37,407 bases of DNA from Streptomyces sp. GTDB taxonomy: Bacteria > Actinomycetota > Actinomycetes > Streptomycetales > Streptomycetaceae. Made by a program: the position numbers and the translations under genes. The notes below the pieces were generated by a model. The model searched no databases. It was given only the letters and a program-made list of their open reading frames with translations, and was not told the origin of the DNA. The DNA is taken from assembly GCF_019510245.1 (NCBI RefSeq), contig NZ_JAEKKT010000186.1, positions 1 to 37,407 on the forward strand, read 5' to 3'. This document shows, one piece after another, positions 8,396 through 16,377 of the stretch (its first letter is position 1; each line of letters starts with the position of its first letter).

Positions 8396-9312
8396 ACAAC
8401 GACGGTGACGGCGGCCGGCGGAAAGGCACCAGGCTCGGCGCACCGAACGACAACACACCGTACGAAAGCGCACCGCACGAGAGCGCACACGAAAACGGAA
8501 CGGTCGGACAAGGAACGGGAACGGACATGAGCGAGCGGCTGACCGGCGGCGGAGCACCAGGCCGTCGGCGTGCGCAGACCGGCGATGCCCTGTCCGGCCA
8601 CGCGGACGCGCATGCCGCCGACCTCCTGGAGACGGTCCTCGGGACCGCCATCCGCGCCGACGACCCCGCCCCCGACGCCGAACAGCGGGCCGTGGCCGCC
8701 TTCCGGGCCGCCCACTCCGCGGGCGCACACCGGGCCCGCACCCGGCGCCGGGACGACTGGCGGCCGGTGGAGAAGCGGCGGGCGCGCCGCCCGGTGAAGC
8801 TGACGTTCGGCGTGGTGTTCGCCGGCCTCGCCCTGGGCGGTGTGGCGGTCGCGGCCGTCGGCTCCGTCGGCTCCTCCACCGAAGGCACCGGTCCCGGCAC
8901 CGGCCGGGGCACCGCGCACCCGTCGTCGGCCGCCCCGGACCGGCCGGGCGACGCGGGGCCGTCACCGTCCTCCGGCAGCGTGCGGCCGACGGACCGGCCC
9001 GCCACCGCCCAGGACACCGAAGCCCACTGCCGCGCCTACGAACAGGTCCAGGGCCATGGCAAAGCGCTCGACTCGACGGCCTGGCAGCGCCTCGTCGCGG
9101 CCGCCGGCGGCGAGGACCGGGTCGCCGCCTACTGCTCCGGCCAGCTGACCGGGGCGACGGCCGCACCGAGCGGTTCGACCGGCTCCGGCAAGTCCGCCAA
9201 GGGTGCCGCGAACTCAGCCAACGGCTCGCAGGGCGACACCGGCTCCTCCGCCAGGAGCACCCCCGGGAACAGCCAGGCGAACGGCGGCCAGGGCAACGGC
9301 AAGGACAAATAG
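8392..9312 (+). CDS. Single-pass membrane protein co-translated with the ECF sigma factor, possible anti-sigma partner
   Basis: The protein has 306 residues from ATG 8392 inside the sigma stop codon; ATG 8527 (MSERLTGG), preceded by GGAACGGGAAC, is an alternative start. A cytoplasmic N-terminus with an ADDPAPDAEQRAVAAFRAA helix is followed by one membrane helix (LTFGVVFAGLALGGVAVAAV, about 138-157). The outer part is Ser/Gly/Pro-rich and contains a small domain with two cysteines (AHCRAYEQVQGHGKALD and AAYCSGQL). The HxxxCxxC zinc motif of classical anti-sigma factors is not present. Gene overlap and topology suggest it controls or senses for the sigma factor, but this is inference. Confidence 0.6.
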   Translation: MNNDGDGGRRKGTRLGAPNDNTPYESAPHESAHENGTVGQGTGTDMSERLTGGGAPGRRRAQTGDALSGHADAHAADLLETVLGTAIRADDPAPDAEQRAVAAFRAAHSAGAHRARTRRRDDWRPVEKRRARRPVKLTFGVVFAGLALGGVAVAAVGSVGSSTEGTGPGTGRGTAHPSSAAPDRPGDAGPSPSSGSVRPTDRPATAQDTEAHCRAYEQVQGHGKALDSTAWQRLVAAAGGEDRVAAYCSGQLTGATAAPSGSTGSGKSAKGAANSANGSQGDTGSSARSTPGNSQANGGQGNGKDK

Positions 9313-9403
9313 GCTGTTCCGTCGGGTCCGGGCCGCGTACGGTCCCGGGAGCTGCTCGGTGCATGGCGCACCGCATGAGCGAGACGGACGAGGAGTACGG
9401 CCA

Positions 9404-9913
9404 GTGACCAGCGACGACCGCACGGGACCGCCCAACTTCGGCAGTGAACGCGACATGCTGCGGGCTTTCCTCGACTACCACCGCGCGACCCTCGCGATGA
9501 AGTGCGAAGGGCTCAGCGACGAGGAGCTGCGGCGGCAGTCCATGCCGCCGTCCACGTTGTCGCTGCTCGGCCTGGTGCGGCACATGGCGGAGGTGGAGCG
9601 CGCCTGGTTCCGCCGGGTGTTCGAGGACAAGGACGCGCCCCTGGTGTGGTCCGACGAGATCGACTTCCAGGCGGCCTACGACGCGAGCGAGTCGACCAGG
9701 GCGGAGGCGTTCGCCGCCTGGGAGGCGGAGGTGGAGACCTCGCGCCGGATCGAGCGCGCGGCCGGCTCCCTGGACCAGGCCGGATACCAGCCGAGGTGGG
9801 AGGAGGAGGTGTCGCTGCGGATGGTGATGCTGCACGTGCTGCTGGAGTACGGCCGGCACAACGGGCACGCCGACTTCCTGCGCGAGGGCGTCGACGGGAC
9901 CGTGGGCGCCTGA
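9404..9913 (+). CDS. DinB/DUF664-family protein
   Basis: GTG 9404 is preceded by AGGAG (9391-9395), giving 169 residues. The sequence shows the DinB-like four-helix pattern: DMLRAFLDYHRATLAMKCEG, LGLVRHMAEVERAWFRRVF and VMLHVLLEYGRHNGHADFL. The two histidine-containing helices (RHMAEVE; EYGRHNGHADFLRE) are where this family binds a divalent metal. Relatives include mycothiol-dependent enzymes, so a thiol-transfer role is possible but unproven. It is transcribed towards the CopC-CopD gene. Confidence 0.75.
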   Translation: MTSDDRTGPPNFGSERDMLRAFLDYHRATLAMKCEGLSDEELRRQSMPPSTLSLLGLVRHMAEVERAWFRRVFEDKDAPLVWSDEIDFQAAYDASESTRAEAFAAWEAEVETSRRIERAAGSLDQAGYQPRWEEEVSLRMVMLHVLLEYGRHNGHADFLREGVDGTVGA

Positions 9914-9962
9914 GCAGCGGGACCGTACCGCGACGGCCTCACCGTCGCCTCCCTCCCGGCCA

Positions 9963-9990
9963 TGCCGGTCGGGGACGAGGCGGACCGGCA
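9963..9990. terminator. Hairpin between convergent genes
   Basis: TGCCGGTC and its perfect complement GACCGGCA flank a 12-base loop. The hairpin lies between the ends of the DinB-like gene and the CopC-CopD gene, so it may terminate both. There is no T-tract, which is usual in this genus. Confidence 0.4.
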
Positions 9991-10015
9991 CGGCGGGCGC
10001 GGCCGCGGCTGGGCG

Positions 10016-11935
10016 CTAGGCGGCGATCCGCACCTTCTTCGTCACCGTCACCTGGTCCAGGTCGGACACCCGTACCGTCACCGTCATCGTCCACTCGCCC
10101 GCGATGGGGAGGTTGACCGAGTCGGCCGCCCAATAGCCGCCCCGGTCGGTCACGTTGGCGGGGAGCGGGCCGACCTTCTGGGCGGCGAGGGTGAAGGACA
10201 GGCGGAGTTCGGGGACGGTGGAGATGCCGTCGTCGGGCCCGAAGACGACCGCCTGCACGGAGTTCTTGCCGACCCGGCCCGGGTCCAGGGTGATCTGCAC
10301 CTTGCCGTGGCCGTTGGGTGTGCCGACGTCGAAGGGGACCGTGGCGACCGAGGTCGCGGCGATGCCGACCGTGTCCGACACCGTTCCCGACGCGGCCGCC
10401 TCGGCCGCGGCCCGGCCGGGCAGGGTGCCGGTGAGGATCGTGGTGATGCCCAGGACGGCGACGCCGACGGCCACTTCGGCGAGGACCGAACGGCGCAGGG
10501 CGGCCTGGTGGCGGCCGGCGGAGGTGGCGGCAGGCGGTTCACCGGCAGCCGGCGGTTCGCCGGGACCGGACAGTTCGCCGGAAGCCGGGGACACCTCCGC
10601 GGCCTGTGCGTCCGGCAGGTCCGCCGGGGCGCCGACCGGCAGCGGGACGCGGTCGGGGGCCGTCACGGCCGCGGCCGGCGCCAGTTTCGCCGTCCAGCGG
10701 CGGGACTGCGAGGCGGCCGCCAGCAGCAGGGTCACCGCGGCGAGTTTGAGGAGCAGGAGCCGGCCGTACGAGGTGTCGGTGAGGGCCTGCCAGGAGCCGA
10801 GGCCGCGCCAGGACTGGTAGACGCCGGTGACGACGAGGATCGTCACCGAGGCGAAGGCCACGCGGGAGAAGCGGGCGACGACGACGGCGGGCAGCGGCGT
10901 TGCGGAGCGCTGCAGGGTGATCAGGAGGGCCGTGAGGCCGCCCAGCCAGAGCGCCATCGACAGGAGGTGCAGGACCGACGACGTCATCGCCAGCGGGACC
11001 TGGATACCGGCCGAGGCGTGTTCCGCCGCCGCCCAGGTCAGCGCCAGGGCGACGGAGATGGCCGCGGCCGTGGCCAGCAGCGGGCGGGACGGGCGGGCCC
11101 CGCCCATGCGCTTGCGGAGGACGAGGTGGAGGGCTGCGATGAGCGCCAGCAGGGCCACCCTGGCCAGCAGGGCCAGACCGGGGCGGCCGGTCGCGGACCT
11201 GGCGAGCGCGGAGAGGTCGAAGGCGGCTGCCGGGGAGGTGCCCTCCTCGTACGGGGCGCGCAGGACGAACAGGAAGAGGGTGGCGGCGAGAAGGGCCCAC
11301 CAGGCCGCGCGGACCGGTGTGCGGAGGGCGGCGGGGTCCGGCGGACGGCAGAGGGCCATGAAGGCGACGGCGCCTGTCAGCAGGGCCATGGCGAGGTACG
11401 CGACGTAGCGGCCGATGTTGTAGAGGCTGCCGGTGAGCGGGTTCTCGACCGGGTCGGTGGAGACGGTCGCGGTGGTCGCCGACGGTTTGCCCACGGAGAA
11501 GGTGAGGGCGCCGGAGACGGGGTGGCTGTCCGCCGAGACGACCCGCCACGCCACGGTGAACGTGCCGGTGCCCAGCTTCTTCGGGAAGGTGATCCGGGCG
11601 GTGTCCGAACCGGCCGGGCCGTGTTCGGCCTCGCTGGTGTCCACCCGGTGGTTGGTGGGGTCGTACACCCGGAAGGAGTCGTCGAGCAGGCCGACGGCCT
11701 CGGTGAAGGTGAGGGTGACGGATTCAGGCGACGACTTGAGTACGGCGCCGTCCGCGGGGTCGCTGCCGCGCAGGGCGGCGTGCGCGGAGGCGGGGGCGGC
11801 CGACGCGAGGAGGAGGGCGGCGAGGAGGGCGCCGAGCAGAGTGAGCGCCCGCAGAGCCCTGTGCCTGGTCGGCTTTGGCTGCTGGCCGTGTTCTTCGCCC
11901 ACGTCACCGTCCTGAGTTCGGAAACACGCGTTCAT
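10016..11935 (-). CDS. CopC-CopD fusion, copper resistance/uptake membrane protein
   Basis: The protein has 639 residues; the second-choice start GTG (VGEEHGQQ) lies 11 codons in. The signal peptide (about 27-52) ends at ASA before HAALRGSDPADGAV, so the mature protein would start with the Cu-binding His of CopC. The CopC domain runs to about 150 and includes WRVVSADSHPVSGALTFSVG. Eight or so membrane helices (about 165-420) form the CopD part, containing SVLHLLSMALWLGGLTALL and VVTGVYQSWRGLG. A further membrane helix around 495-515 precedes an extracytoplasmic beta-rich tail (GKVQITLDPGRVGKNSV to WTMTVTVRVSDLDQ). The role is copper handling at the cell surface. No copper operator was identified. 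Confidence 0.85.
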   Translation of the reverse strand: MNACFRTQDGDVGEEHGQQPKPTRHRALRALTLLGALLAALLLASAAPASAHAALRGSDPADGAVLKSSPESVTLTFTEAVGLLDDSFRVYDPTNHRVDTSEAEHGPAGSDTARITFPKKLGTGTFTVAWRVVSADSHPVSGALTFSVGKPSATTATVSTDPVENPLTGSLYNIGRYVAYLAMALLTGAVAFMALCRPPDPAALRTPVRAAWWALLAATLFLFVLRAPYEEGTSPAAAFDLSALARSATGRPGLALLARVALLALIAALHLVLRKRMGGARPSRPLLATAAAISVALALTWAAAEHASAGIQVPLAMTSSVLHLLSMALWLGGLTALLITLQRSATPLPAVVVARFSRVAFASVTILVVTGVYQSWRGLGSWQALTDTSYGRLLLLKLAAVTLLLAAASQSRRWTAKLAPAAAVTAPDRVPLPVGAPADLPDAQAAEVSPASGELSGPGEPPAAGEPPAATSAGRHQAALRRSVLAEVAVGVAVLGITTILTGTLPGRAAAEAAASGTVSDTVGIAATSVATVPFDVGTPNGHGKVQITLDPGRVGKNSVQAVVFGPDDGISTVPELRLSFTLAAQKVGPLPANVTDRGGYWAADSVNLPIAGEWTMTVTVRVSDLDQVTVTKKVRIAA

Positions 11936-11992
11936 GTGTCATACGGACGGGAGGTGGTCGGCACTCATTTCGTCTGCGGGTCGGTGGGGGCC

Positions 11993-12031
11993 GTCGCGCG
12001 GTTCCTCCCCCAGCCTTCGGCCGGGGGTACC
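11993..12031 (+). repeat. 39-bp dispersed repeat, copy 1, with terminator-like hairpin
   Basis: This block, starting GTCGCGCGGTTCCT, occurs again in inverse orientation at 28510-28548 with 37 of 39 bases identical. Its core CCCCCAGCCTTCGGCCGGGGG folds as a hairpin with one mismatch. It lies 3' of the SDR-ending operon and is probably a Streptomyces 3'-end repeat that doubles as a terminator. Confidence 0.6.
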
Positions 12032-12074
12032 CCAGCCTCCCTTTCGGGGCGCTCCCGTTCGGGCGCTGGAGAAG

Positions 12075-12845
12075 TCACCATGTCGGGCGCGCTGACACCC
12101 CGCCGTCGACCACCAGATCGTGGCCCGTGATCCAGGACGCGAGCGGTGAGGCCAGGAAGACCACCGCGTTGGCCACGTCCTCCGCGCTGCCCAGCCGGCC
12201 CGCGGGCACCGCCTCCTGCCATCTCCGCACGCCCTCCGGCCAGGCCTCCGCCAGACCTTCCCGGTCGATCAGGCCCGGGGAGACGGAGTTGACGCGGATG
12301 CCCAAGCGGCCGTACTCCAGGGCCGCCGCCCTCGCGTGCATGACGACCGCCGCCTTCGCCGTGCTGTAGTGGGCGTGGCCGGCGGCCGGGTGGGTCGCCT
12401 CGATGGAGGCGATGTGGGTGACCGTGCCGCCGCCGGGCAGGCCGCGCATGATCTCGGCGGCGGCCTGGGTGCAGGCGAAGACGCTGGTGAGGTCGGTGTC
12501 GACGACCGCGCGCCAGTCGGCCGCGGTCATGCCGGGCAAGGGCTGGACGGGCTGCACGGCCGCGTTGTTGACCAGGGCCGTCAGCCGTCCGCCGCCCCAC
12601 TCCGCGGCCTCCCGGACGACGCGGTGGCAGGTCGCCTCGTCGCTCAGGTCTCCCCGTACGACCGTCGCCCTGCCGCCGAGGGCCACGATCTCCGAGGCCG
12701 CCTCCTGCGCCGCCTCTACTGCCGTGTGGCAGTGCACGGCCACCGCCGCGCCCTCCTCCGCCAGGCGGCGGGCGATGGCCCGGCCGATATTGCCGCTCGC
12801 GCCCGTGACCAGGGCGGTCTGTGCTGCCAAGAGGTGGTTCGTCAT
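12075..12845 (-). CDS. Short-chain dehydrogenase/reductase
   Basis: A 256-residue classical SDR. The Rossmann nucleotide motif TGASGNIG is at 14-21, NNAA at 93-96, the catalytic Ser near 147 (HIASIEA), and YSTAK gives Tyr160 and Lys164. The C-terminus has the usual ITGHDLVVDGGV. It oxidises or reduces an unknown hydroxy/keto substrate with NAD(P)(H). Its start overlaps the upstream cupin stop by 4 bp (ATGA), and it is the last gene of the acylase-acetyltransferase-cupin-SDR operon, so it is probably iron-regulated with them. Confidence 0.9.
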   Translation of the reverse strand: MTNHLLAAQTALVTGASGNIGRAIARRLAEEGAAVAVHCHTAVEAAQEAASEIVALGGRATVVRGDLSDEATCHRVVREAAEWGGGRLTALVNNAAVQPVQPLPGMTAADWRAVVDTDLTSVFACTQAAAEIMRGLPGGGTVTHIASIEATHPAAGHAHYSTAKAAVVMHARAAALEYGRLGIRVNSVSPGLIDREGLAEAWPEGVRRWQEAVPAGRLGSAEDVANAVVFLASPLASWITGHDLVVDGGVSARPTW

Positions 12846-13360
12846 GGACGGCAGAGTTCCGTGATGCGGGCGGCTTCGGACGGGTAACGCGCCGTGAGCT
12901 GGGCCGCGTTCCCGTGTTCGTACCCCTCGAAGGTGAATCCGGGGGCCATGGTGCAGCCGAAGAGGGTCCAGGCTCCCGGGGCCGCCACCCGGGCGCCCAT
13001 CCAGGTGCCGGCCGGGACGGTCAGCTGGATGTGCTGGCCGCCCAGGAGGTCGGGGCCGAGGACGGGGGCGCGGGTGGTGCCGTCGGGGGCGAGGAGCAGG
13101 AGTTCCAGCGGATCGCCCAGGTAGAAGTGCCAGATCTCGTCGGTGGGGAGGCGGTGCAGGGCCGAGTAGTCGTGGGCGGTGAGGAGGACCACGATCGCGG
13201 TTCCCTCGGGGCGGCCGTCGGCGCGTGCGGGACCGGACCAGGTCTCCCGGAACAGGCCGCCCTCACGGGGGATCGGCTCCAGGCCGTAATGGGCGACGAG
13301 GTCATCGGGGGTCGGCCTCGGGCGCGGGCTCGGACTCGGACTCGGCATCGGGGAGGACAT
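12842..13360 (-). CDS. DUF985 (cupin_5) family protein
   Basis: A 172-residue protein with a Pro/Ser-rich start (MSSPMPSPSPSPRPRPTPDD) and then a single cupin barrel: VAHYGLEPIPREGGLFRETW, LHRLPTDEIWHFYLGDPLEL, and LTVPAGTWMGARV, then LFGCTMAPGFTFEGYE. This is the DUF985 signature, with His and Glu candidates for metal or sugar binding. Translation may really start at an internal ATG (13348 region), because the first codons overlap the end of the preceding acetyltransferase gene by 59 bp. The substrate is unknown; context suggests a small-molecule tailoring pathway. Confidence 0.8.
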   Translation of the reverse strand: MSSPMPSPSPSPRPRPTPDDLVAHYGLEPIPREGGLFRETWSGPARADGRPEGTAIVVLLTAHDYSALHRLPTDEIWHFYLGDPLELLLLAPDGTTRAPVLGPDLLGGQHIQLTVPAGTWMGARVAAPGAWTLFGCTMAPGFTFEGYEHGNAAQLTARYPSEAARITELCRP

Positions 13361-13952
13361 GCGGGAAGGCTACCGGCCGGGTGAGAAAAGCCAGTTGAGC
13401 GTGTTTCTCGGGCAGGTGGACGTCGGGGACGTCGACCTCCGGGAGAACGACGGCCGGGCCGAGTTCGAAGCCCTGGCGCCGGAAGCGGGCGATCGCCTTC
13501 TCGTTGCGGACGTCGGGGTCCACGACGATGCGGTGGCGGTCGGGGGCGCGCAGGACATACGCCGTGAAGGCGGTCAGCAGGGCCTTCGTCCAACCGCGGC
13601 GGGGGCCCTCGGGTCCGGCCGGGGCGAGCAGGACGTGGACGCCGATGTCGCCAGGGCGGACGTCGTAGCACTCGCTCACCCGGTCCGCCTCCGGCTCGTA
13701 CGTCTGGAGGAGCCCGACCGGAGTGCCGTCCTTCTCGGCGAGGAAGGCGTGGTGGGTGTCGAGGGTCGCCATGTGGGCGTAGATCTCCGCGACCTGGGAG
13801 CGGGTGAGTCCGGTCATGCCCCAGAAGACGGCGCGTTCCGCATCGACCCAGGCGTGGACGACGGCCGCGTCGCGCTCGGGGTCGAGGGGGCGGAGCCGGA
13901 CGGTGCCGAAGCCGACGAGGGTGTGCTCGAAGACGGGGTGGTGCTCAGCCAT
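13302..13952 (-). CDS. GNAT acetyltransferase of the siderophore-type (AlcB-like)
   Basis: The protein has 216 residues. It opens with GFGTVRLRPLDPERDAAVVH, then VFWGMTGLTRSQVAEIY, and contains YDVRPGDIGVHVLLAPAGPE, PRRGWTKALLTAFTAYV and RIVVDPDVRNEKAIARFRRQ. This is the pattern of the Acetyltransf_8/AlcB group that acylates hydroxylamines or amines in siderophore pathways. The C-terminal DAESESEPAPEAD tail is low complexity and overlaps the cupin start. The gene begins inside the end of the acylase gene (8-bp overlap) and so belongs to the iron-box operon. A role in acylating a hydroxamate siderophore or precursor is inferred. Confidence 0.75.
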   Translation of the reverse strand: MAEHHPVFEHTLVGFGTVRLRPLDPERDAAVVHAWVDAERAVFWGMTGLTRSQVAEIYAHMATLDTHHAFLAEKDGTPVGLLQTYEPEADRVSECYDVRPGDIGVHVLLAPAGPEGPRRGWTKALLTAFTAYVLRAPDRHRIVVDPDVRNEKAIARFRRQGFELGPAVVLPEVDVPDVHLPEKHAQLAFLTRPVAFPHVLPDAESESEPAPEADPR

Positions 13953-16236
13953 CGGTGTCCTCCGTGGGGTCTACGCGTTCCAGCCGGGCCCAGTCGGTGA
14001 CGACCGGGGCCAGTTCTCCCTTGAGCCACAAGGGGAGTTGGTCGCTGTGGTGGGGTGCGCCGGGGACGCCGTCCGCGCCGAGCGGGACCACCCAGAGGCT
14101 GTCGTCGCGGCGGGCCAGGTCCCAGACGTAGCGGGCGGCCGGGCCGCGCGCGGAGCGGTCGGTGAGGCCGGGGACGGCGGAGGTGCACAGCACGCAGTCG
14201 TGGTCGCCGGACAGGGCCGGTCCGTCGTACGACGGCTCGGGCAGCGCCTGCCAGGGGGCGAGGCGGTGGGTGTCGCCCCAGGTCCCGGTGGGCGGGGCGG
14301 CCGCGACCTCCTCCACTGCCGCGCGGACGGCGGCGGGGCGGTCGACGCCGTACAACTCCTCCGCCCTCAGGAGGTGTTCGAGGGCGAGGCCGACGCGGGG
14401 CGTGAGCGCCAGCCAGGGCAGCAGGACCTCGGGGCGGTCCTGGGGTCCGGCGAGCGCGGCGAAGGCGGGGTGGGCGGCGAGGCGCCGTACGACGGCGGAG
14501 CGTACGGCCGCGTAGGCGGCGGCGCCGGTGCTGTCGGCGTCCATCCGGCGGTCCCAGGCGAGGAGGCGGTCGCGGAGGTCGGCGGCCCCCGGGGTGAGGT
14601 CGTCGAGGGCGGCCAGGTGGTCGAGGAGAGGGGTGGCGGAGGCGAGGTGGGTGTCGGTGTGGATCGCCGGCAGGTCGGCGGCGGACCACGTGCGGCGCTC
14701 GTCGAGGAGGGCGCGGATGCGGTCGGCCCGGTGGGGCGGGGCGAACTCGACGCCGAGAGGGGTGGCCGGGCCGCGCTGGTTCGCCATCACGGCCACGTCG
14801 TCGGTGAGGTCGCCGTACGGCATCTCGTGCCAGCCCTGCCAGTCGTGGCCGGGGAGCCAGGCGGGGGCGAGGCGGGTGCGGTTGGTGTCGGAGCGCACGG
14901 GGACGCGGCCGGCGACGCGGTGGAGGAGACCGCCGTCGGTGTCGGCGGCCTGCACGACGTTGACGGGCTCGGCCCAGGCGTCGAAGGCACGGTCGACGTC
15001 GGCGACGTCGCGGGCGCGGAGAAGGGGGAGGAGGGCGCTGAAGCCGAGGTCTTCGGTGACCCGAGGCGGATACCTGAGCACCAACGCCTCGGCTCCGCCG
15101 TCGGCGGACGTTTTCCCACCCGCACCACCCGTGACGGTTTCGTGGTCGGGTGCGGGTGGCCCCTGCGGGGGCTGAGCGCCGTCGGCGGCTGCCGGAGTGG
15201 GGGCGGTGGGGAGCCGGTCGGATCGGGCGGGCGTAGGCGCGCGGCGTTCGTGGTCGGGGAGTTGTGAGGGCTGAGCGTCGGTGGTGGCTGCCGGAGGGGG
15301 CGCGGTGGCGGTCGGCGGGTAGTCGGTGATGACCGGGCCCCGGGGGGTTTCGAGTACCTCGATCTGTATCGGGGGGTTGCCGGAGACCTCGATGGTTTCC
15401 GTGTGGTGGTCGGCTGGGGTCCAGGTGCCGTCGGGGGCGAGGGCCTCCACGCCCCCGGTTGCCGTGCGGCGCAGGCGCTCGCGGTAGAGGTCCTGGTAGT
15501 CGGCCATCGCGTTGGTGATGGACCAGGCGACCGTGCCCGTGTGGGCGAAGTGGGCGATGCCGGGGACGCCCGGGACCGCCAGGCCGATGACGTCGAACTC
15601 GGGGCAGGAGAGGCGGATCTGCTGGTAGACCCCCGGCGCTTCGATGAAACGGTGGGGATCGCCGGCGAGCAGGGCCCGGCCGGTGGTGGTGCGGGAGCCG
15701 GCGAGGAGCCAGCCGTTGCTGCCGGAGGTGCCCGGGCCGTCCGTGGCGAACAGCGGGATCGCCTCCTCGCCCAGGTGCCGTACCGCCTCCTCGCGCCACA
15801 GCTTGGCCGGGAAGCCGGCGAACAGGATGTGGGTGGCCAGCCAGACGCCCAGCGGATACCAGGGCTCCCAGGTGCCGGGGGCCAGACCGGTGCGGGCGAA
15901 CTCGGGTGTGCGGGCGGCTCCCGCCGGCAGGCCCTCGTCGACACCGGCCACGTACGCCCGTATCCACTGCGCCGTCTCCGGGTCACGTCTCTCCAGCGCC
16001 TCGAAGCAGCGTCTGGCCGTGTCCGCCAGGCGGGCCCTGCGGGCGAAGACGTCCCAGGCGACGGCCGGGGCGCCGAGGAAGGACGCCGACGTGCCCTGCG
16101 CGCGGTGCCGTTCCACCTCCAGCTGCCAGGCCCGGTCCCGGGCGGTGACCCGGCCCTGCGCGCGGGCGAGTTCGAGGGCGTCGGACGCCCGCAGATGCGG
16201 GATGCCCCAGGCGTCGCGGTACGTCTCGATGGCCAC
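13945..16236 (-). CDS. Penicillin-acylase-family Ntn hydrolase
   Basis: The protein has 763 residues from GTG 16236, preceded by a strong AGGAGG. It starts MAIETYRDAWGIPHLRA, typical of the family without a signal peptide, so it should be cytoplasmic. The predicted self-cleavage site and nucleophile is the Ser of GTSGSNGWLLAGSRT at about residue 173; downstream are LAGDPHRF and WSITNAMADYQDLY. Residues about 307-384 are a Pro/Ala/Thr-rich insertion rarely seen in the family. The family cleaves or transfers acyl groups on amides. An iron box lies just upstream and an AlcB-like acetyltransferase just downstream. I recall, unverified, that a penicillin-amidase/acetyltransferase pair has been proposed to tailor desferrioxamines (desG/desH). 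Confidence 0.85.
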   Translation of the reverse strand: MAIETYRDAWGIPHLRASDALELARAQGRVTARDRAWQLEVERHRAQGTSASFLGAPAVAWDVFARRARLADTARRCFEALERRDPETAQWIRAYVAGVDEGLPAGAARTPEFARTGLAPGTWEPWYPLGVWLATHILFAGFPAKLWREEAVRHLGEEAIPLFATDGPGTSGSNGWLLAGSRTTTGRALLAGDPHRFIEAPGVYQQIRLSCPEFDVIGLAVPGVPGIAHFAHTGTVAWSITNAMADYQDLYRERLRRTATGGVEALAPDGTWTPADHHTETIEVSGNPPIQIEVLETPRGPVITDYPPTATAPPPAATTDAQPSQLPDHERRAPTPARSDRLPTAPTPAAADGAQPPQGPPAPDHETVTGGAGGKTSADGGAEALVLRYPPRVTEDLGFSALLPLLRARDVADVDRAFDAWAEPVNVVQAADTDGGLLHRVAGRVPVRSDTNRTRLAPAWLPGHDWQGWHEMPYGDLTDDVAVMANQRGPATPLGVEFAPPHRADRIRALLDERRTWSAADLPAIHTDTHLASATPLLDHLAALDDLTPGAADLRDRLLAWDRRMDADSTGAAAYAAVRSAVVRRLAAHPAFAALAGPQDRPEVLLPWLALTPRVGLALEHLLRAEELYGVDRPAAVRAAVEEVAAAPPTGTWGDTHRLAPWQALPEPSYDGPALSGDHDCVLCTSAVPGLTDRSARGPAARYVWDLARRDDSLWVVPLGADGVPGAPHHSDQLPLWLKGELAPVVTDWARLERVDPTEDTDG

Positions 16237-16252
16237 CCGTGACCTCCTTGCA

Positions 16253-16271
16253 TGAGGTTAGCCTTACCTAA
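16253..16271 (-). promoter_or_regulatory. DmdR/IdeR-type iron box
   Basis: TGAGGTTAGCCTTACCTAA matches 16 of 19 bases of the Streptomyces iron box TTAGGTTAGGCTCACCTAA and keeps the TTAG-nnnnn-CTAA dyad character. It lies 17-35 bases upstream of the acylase GTG, just ahead of the AGGAGG, so bound repressor should block transcription of the four-gene operon when iron is plentiful. A divergent glycosylase gene starts 107 bases to the right and could also be affected. Confidence 0.75.
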
Positions 16272-16377
16272 GTCGATCGCGAAGGAATCGTACGTGAGGG
16301 GCGGGAGGGCCGAGGAGGCCGGGGCAGCGGGCGGCGGCGAGCGCGCGGTGGCGGTCCCGGCGCGGGATCATCGAGCC

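Noticed and set aside
9962..12130. 722-codon open frame on the plus strand
   Set aside because: Antisense shadow of the CopC-CopD gene; the minus strand has a signal peptide, domains and helices.
13804..15267. 487-codon open frame on the plus strand
   Set aside because: Antisense to the penicillin-acylase-like gene, repetitive Gly/Val/Glu composition, no motif.
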